Assembly (NCBI RefSeq): GCF_035508675.1
Contig: NZ_DATJMN010000167.1
Coordinates: 1-8,335 of the forward strand
Length of the DNA stretch: 8,335 bases
Origin: Dyella_B sp035508675
GTDB lineage: Bacteria; Pseudomonadota; Gammaproteobacteria; Xanthomonadales; Rhodanobacteraceae
Direction of reading: 5' to 3'
Shown: piece by piece, positions 6,908-8,335 of the stretch
Layout of the letters: each line of letters starts with the position of its first letter
How positions within the stretch are numbered: the stretch's first letter is position 1
Position numbers and translations under genes: made by a program
The notes under the pieces: model-generated
What the model was told of the DNA's origin: nothing
Seen by the model: only the letters and a program-made list of their open reading frames with translations
Database searches by the model: none

Positions 6908-8302
6908 ATGCACACGCCACGAATCATATGGACACCTCCGGACAAGGATAAAACGCCGGAAGTTGCACGAATACGAAATCGACGTAGCCCATCGGAACTA
7001 AGACCAGCGCCGCCTAATCCCTTGTCCCTGGCAATTCAAGAAGAAGGAGTACCCCGCGTCGATCACGCGGCCACGCCCAAGCAGGATGCAATCGGCTTAC
7101 TCATGCTGGCCGCTGAAGTAGAACATGCGCTGATGGCGCAATACCTGTACGCAGCAGGTTCACTGCGTAGCGGCTACGCACGAACTGTTGCGCATGTAGC
7201 CATCCAGGAAATGGGGCACCTCCTGACGGTGCAGAACCTGCTGCTTGCTTTAAATGGCATTACCGACGAAGGGATTCCTCGCCTCATTCATCTAGGTCGC
7301 GACACCATCCGTCGCGCTAGCACACGCAATCCTCTTCCGTTCATTCTCGAACCAATATCCAAGGACGCACTAGCCAAGTTCGTCGTAGTCGAGCGCCCAT
7401 GGCACATTTCAGACTCCACCGTAGCTCAAACGGTTAATGAGATTGAAAAGCACGTCAAATTACTCGGCGTCAGCGCCAATCCCTTGTACGCACTCTATGC
7501 TGCCATTAGATGGATCTTTCAGGCTGACGATACGCCAGACGAGCTTGGCCTTTCGGTCGCGTTAGGATTCCGCCCTGGCTGGCATTTGACCGATGAAGAT
7601 TTTACAAATGTAGACATTATCGATCGCCTTGCATCCACCCGCATCGAGTGGGGGTCGTTTCCTGACTTAATCGTTGCGTCCGTTCAAAACCGCGCCCAGT
7701 GTTTGGCAGCCTTGGACCTCATTACAGCACAAGGGGAGGGCCTAAGGAGCACGCAGGACTCACACTTTTCAAGCTTCTTCTCTCTATTTCAGTCGTTTGA
7801 AAACGGCCATGTTGCCGTTCGGCCGTTACCGCGAACACCGCGAGTGCCTGGCCAGAAAATCAGTGACGACCCTACGCCCACTGACATTATTGACCCCGAG
7901 ACCATTACCTGGGCCGAATTGTTCAACCAGTGCTACGAACTCCTGCTCTTAGATATCGCATGGACGCTCTCACACGAACATGGAGAGCAGAGGGTGGCGC
8001 TTATAGGTTTGTGCACTCGGACGATGACTCAAGTCCTTCGCCCGCTTGCCAGGGATTTGACTAATCGTCCGCTAGGAGGTCCAGCGTCAGGCAATGCAGG
8101 ACCTCCATATGCCCTGCTCAACGAAACTTGCCCAAAGACCCGATCCGACTTTCGCGAGCGATACCGCGAGTGCATAGCCAGGCAGCGGGCGGCCATCGAT
8201 GCCATAACAAGTAGAGCTGGGTCTGCGCCAAACCCGCTCGCCGCACTCCGCCTAAGCGCGATCGAACATATTACCGAAACACGAAAACCCCACTTACCCT
8301 GA
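6908..8302 (+). CDS. stand-alone VioB/RebD-like ferritin-fold protein
   Basis: The 464-residue product has no signal peptide or membrane segment, so it is probably cytoplasmic. From about residue 56 it follows the C-terminal half of VioB, the violacein-pathway iminophenyl-pyruvate dimer synthase. Helix 1 has AEVEHALMAQYLYAAGSL (Glu72), and helix 2 has IQEMGHLLTVQNLLLALNG (Glu101, His104 in ExxH spacing). These precede FILEPISKDALAKFVVVERP, AQGEG (275-278), DSHF (His286), CYELL (Glu344), VLRPLARDL (376-384) and a GPP motif (398-400). These are plausible ferritin-like metal ligands. VioB itself is about 1000 residues; its N-terminal half is absent. Residues 1-55 are basic, proline-rich and unassigned. 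ATG 6908 follows AAGGG by eight bases. GC is near 50%, with more ATA, TTA and CTA codons than the galactosidases, suggesting separate origin. The actual reaction is unknown; an oxidative or maturation role with the following gene is inference. Confidence 0.85.
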   Translation: MHTPRIIWTPPDKDKTPEVARIRNRRSPSELRPAPPNPLSLAIQEEGVPRVDHAATPKQDAIGLLMLAAEVEHALMAQYLYAAGSLRSGYARTVAHVAIQEMGHLLTVQNLLLALNGITDEGIPRLIHLGRDTIRRASTRNPLPFILEPISKDALAKFVVVERPWHISDSTVAQTVNEIEKHVKLLGVSANPLYALYAAIRWIFQADDTPDELGLSVALGFRPGWHLTDEDFTNVDIIDRLASTRIEWGSFPDLIVASVQNRAQCLAALDLITAQGEGLRSTQDSHFSSFFSLFQSFENGHVAVRPLPRTPRVPGQKISDDPTPTDIIDPETITWAELFNQCYELLLLDIAWTLSHEHGEQRVALIGLCTRTMTQVLRPLARDLTNRPLGGPASGNAGPPYALLNETCPKTRSDFRERYRECIARQRAAIDAITSRAGSAPNPLAALRLSAIEHITETRKPHLP

Positions 8303-8307
8303 GGGAG
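8303..8307 (+). promoter_or_regulatory. strong ribosome binding site for the gene at the right edge
   Basis: GGGAG directly follows the TGA of the VioB-like gene and ends seven bases before ATG 8315. This is a better SD sequence than that of the VioB-like gene, implying efficient translation of the second gene from the same mRNA. Confidence 0.75.
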
Positions 8308-8314
8308 AATAGAA

Positions 8315-8335
8315 ATGCCATACGCTATCTATCCA
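8315..8335 (+). CDS. start of a downstream gene, cut off by the window edge
   Basis: ATG 8315 is preceded by a near-ideal SD sequence and lies 12 bases after the stop of the VioB-like gene, so the two are very likely one operon. Only MPYAIYP can be read. The IYP at this position recalls the start of LodA/GoxA-family oxidases that use a cysteine tryptophylquinone cofactor (typically ...IYPxIGIARVGNS). Seven residues are far too few to assign a family; treat this as a hint only. Confidence 0.6.

Noticed and set aside
1..8335. CRISPR arrays, tRNA or rRNA genes, intact insertion sequences, toxin-antitoxin pairs
   Set aside because: No regularly spaced direct repeats, no tRNA-like TTCGA arm in a cloverleaf context, and no transposase signature were seen on either strand.

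Overview
The window reads as chromosomal DNA of a GC-rich gammaproteobacterium. Lysobacterales/Xanthomonadales such as a Rhodanobacter/Dyella/Luteibacter-like organism is my best guess. The grounds are a large TonB-dependent receptor next to secreted glycosidases, LacI-type regulator remains, and a short GTAG-headed inverted repeat like those scattered in Stenotrophomonas and relatives. The taxonomic call is inference; no rRNA or other marker is present.

Left part (1-5705): a galactoside-use locus, all on the + strand. It begins inside a TonB-dependent outer-membrane receptor (left end cut off). A GTAG-type inverted repeat follows, then a complete secreted GH35 beta-galactosidase, a second hairpin-forming repeat, and a complete secreted GH27 alpha-galactosidase. 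A strong intrinsic terminator closes the unit. Together the genes suggest uptake of a galactose-decorated oligosaccharide through the outer membrane and removal of beta- and alpha-linked terminal galactose outside the cytoplasm.

Middle part (5706-6907): about 1.2 kb without an intact gene. It holds the decayed C-terminal third of a LacI/GalR-family repressor on the - strand (6148-6446), broken by a stop codon and a frameshift and lacking its DNA-binding half. Next to it is a strongly AT-rich spacer (about 28-37% GC over 6721-6840) leading to the next gene. Composition changes here, so this looks like an old insertion or rearrangement boundary.

Right part (6908-8335): a complete 464-residue protein aligning with the C-terminal ferritin-like half of VioB/RebD-type iminophenyl-pyruvate dimer synthases, but without their N-terminal half. 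It has lower GC and different codon use from the galactosidases. Twelve bases after its stop a second gene starts with an excellent ribosome binding site. Only seven codons (MPYAIYP) are visible, so the partner that would define this operon lies beyond the right edge. This truncated VioB-like operon is the least explained and most interesting part of the window.
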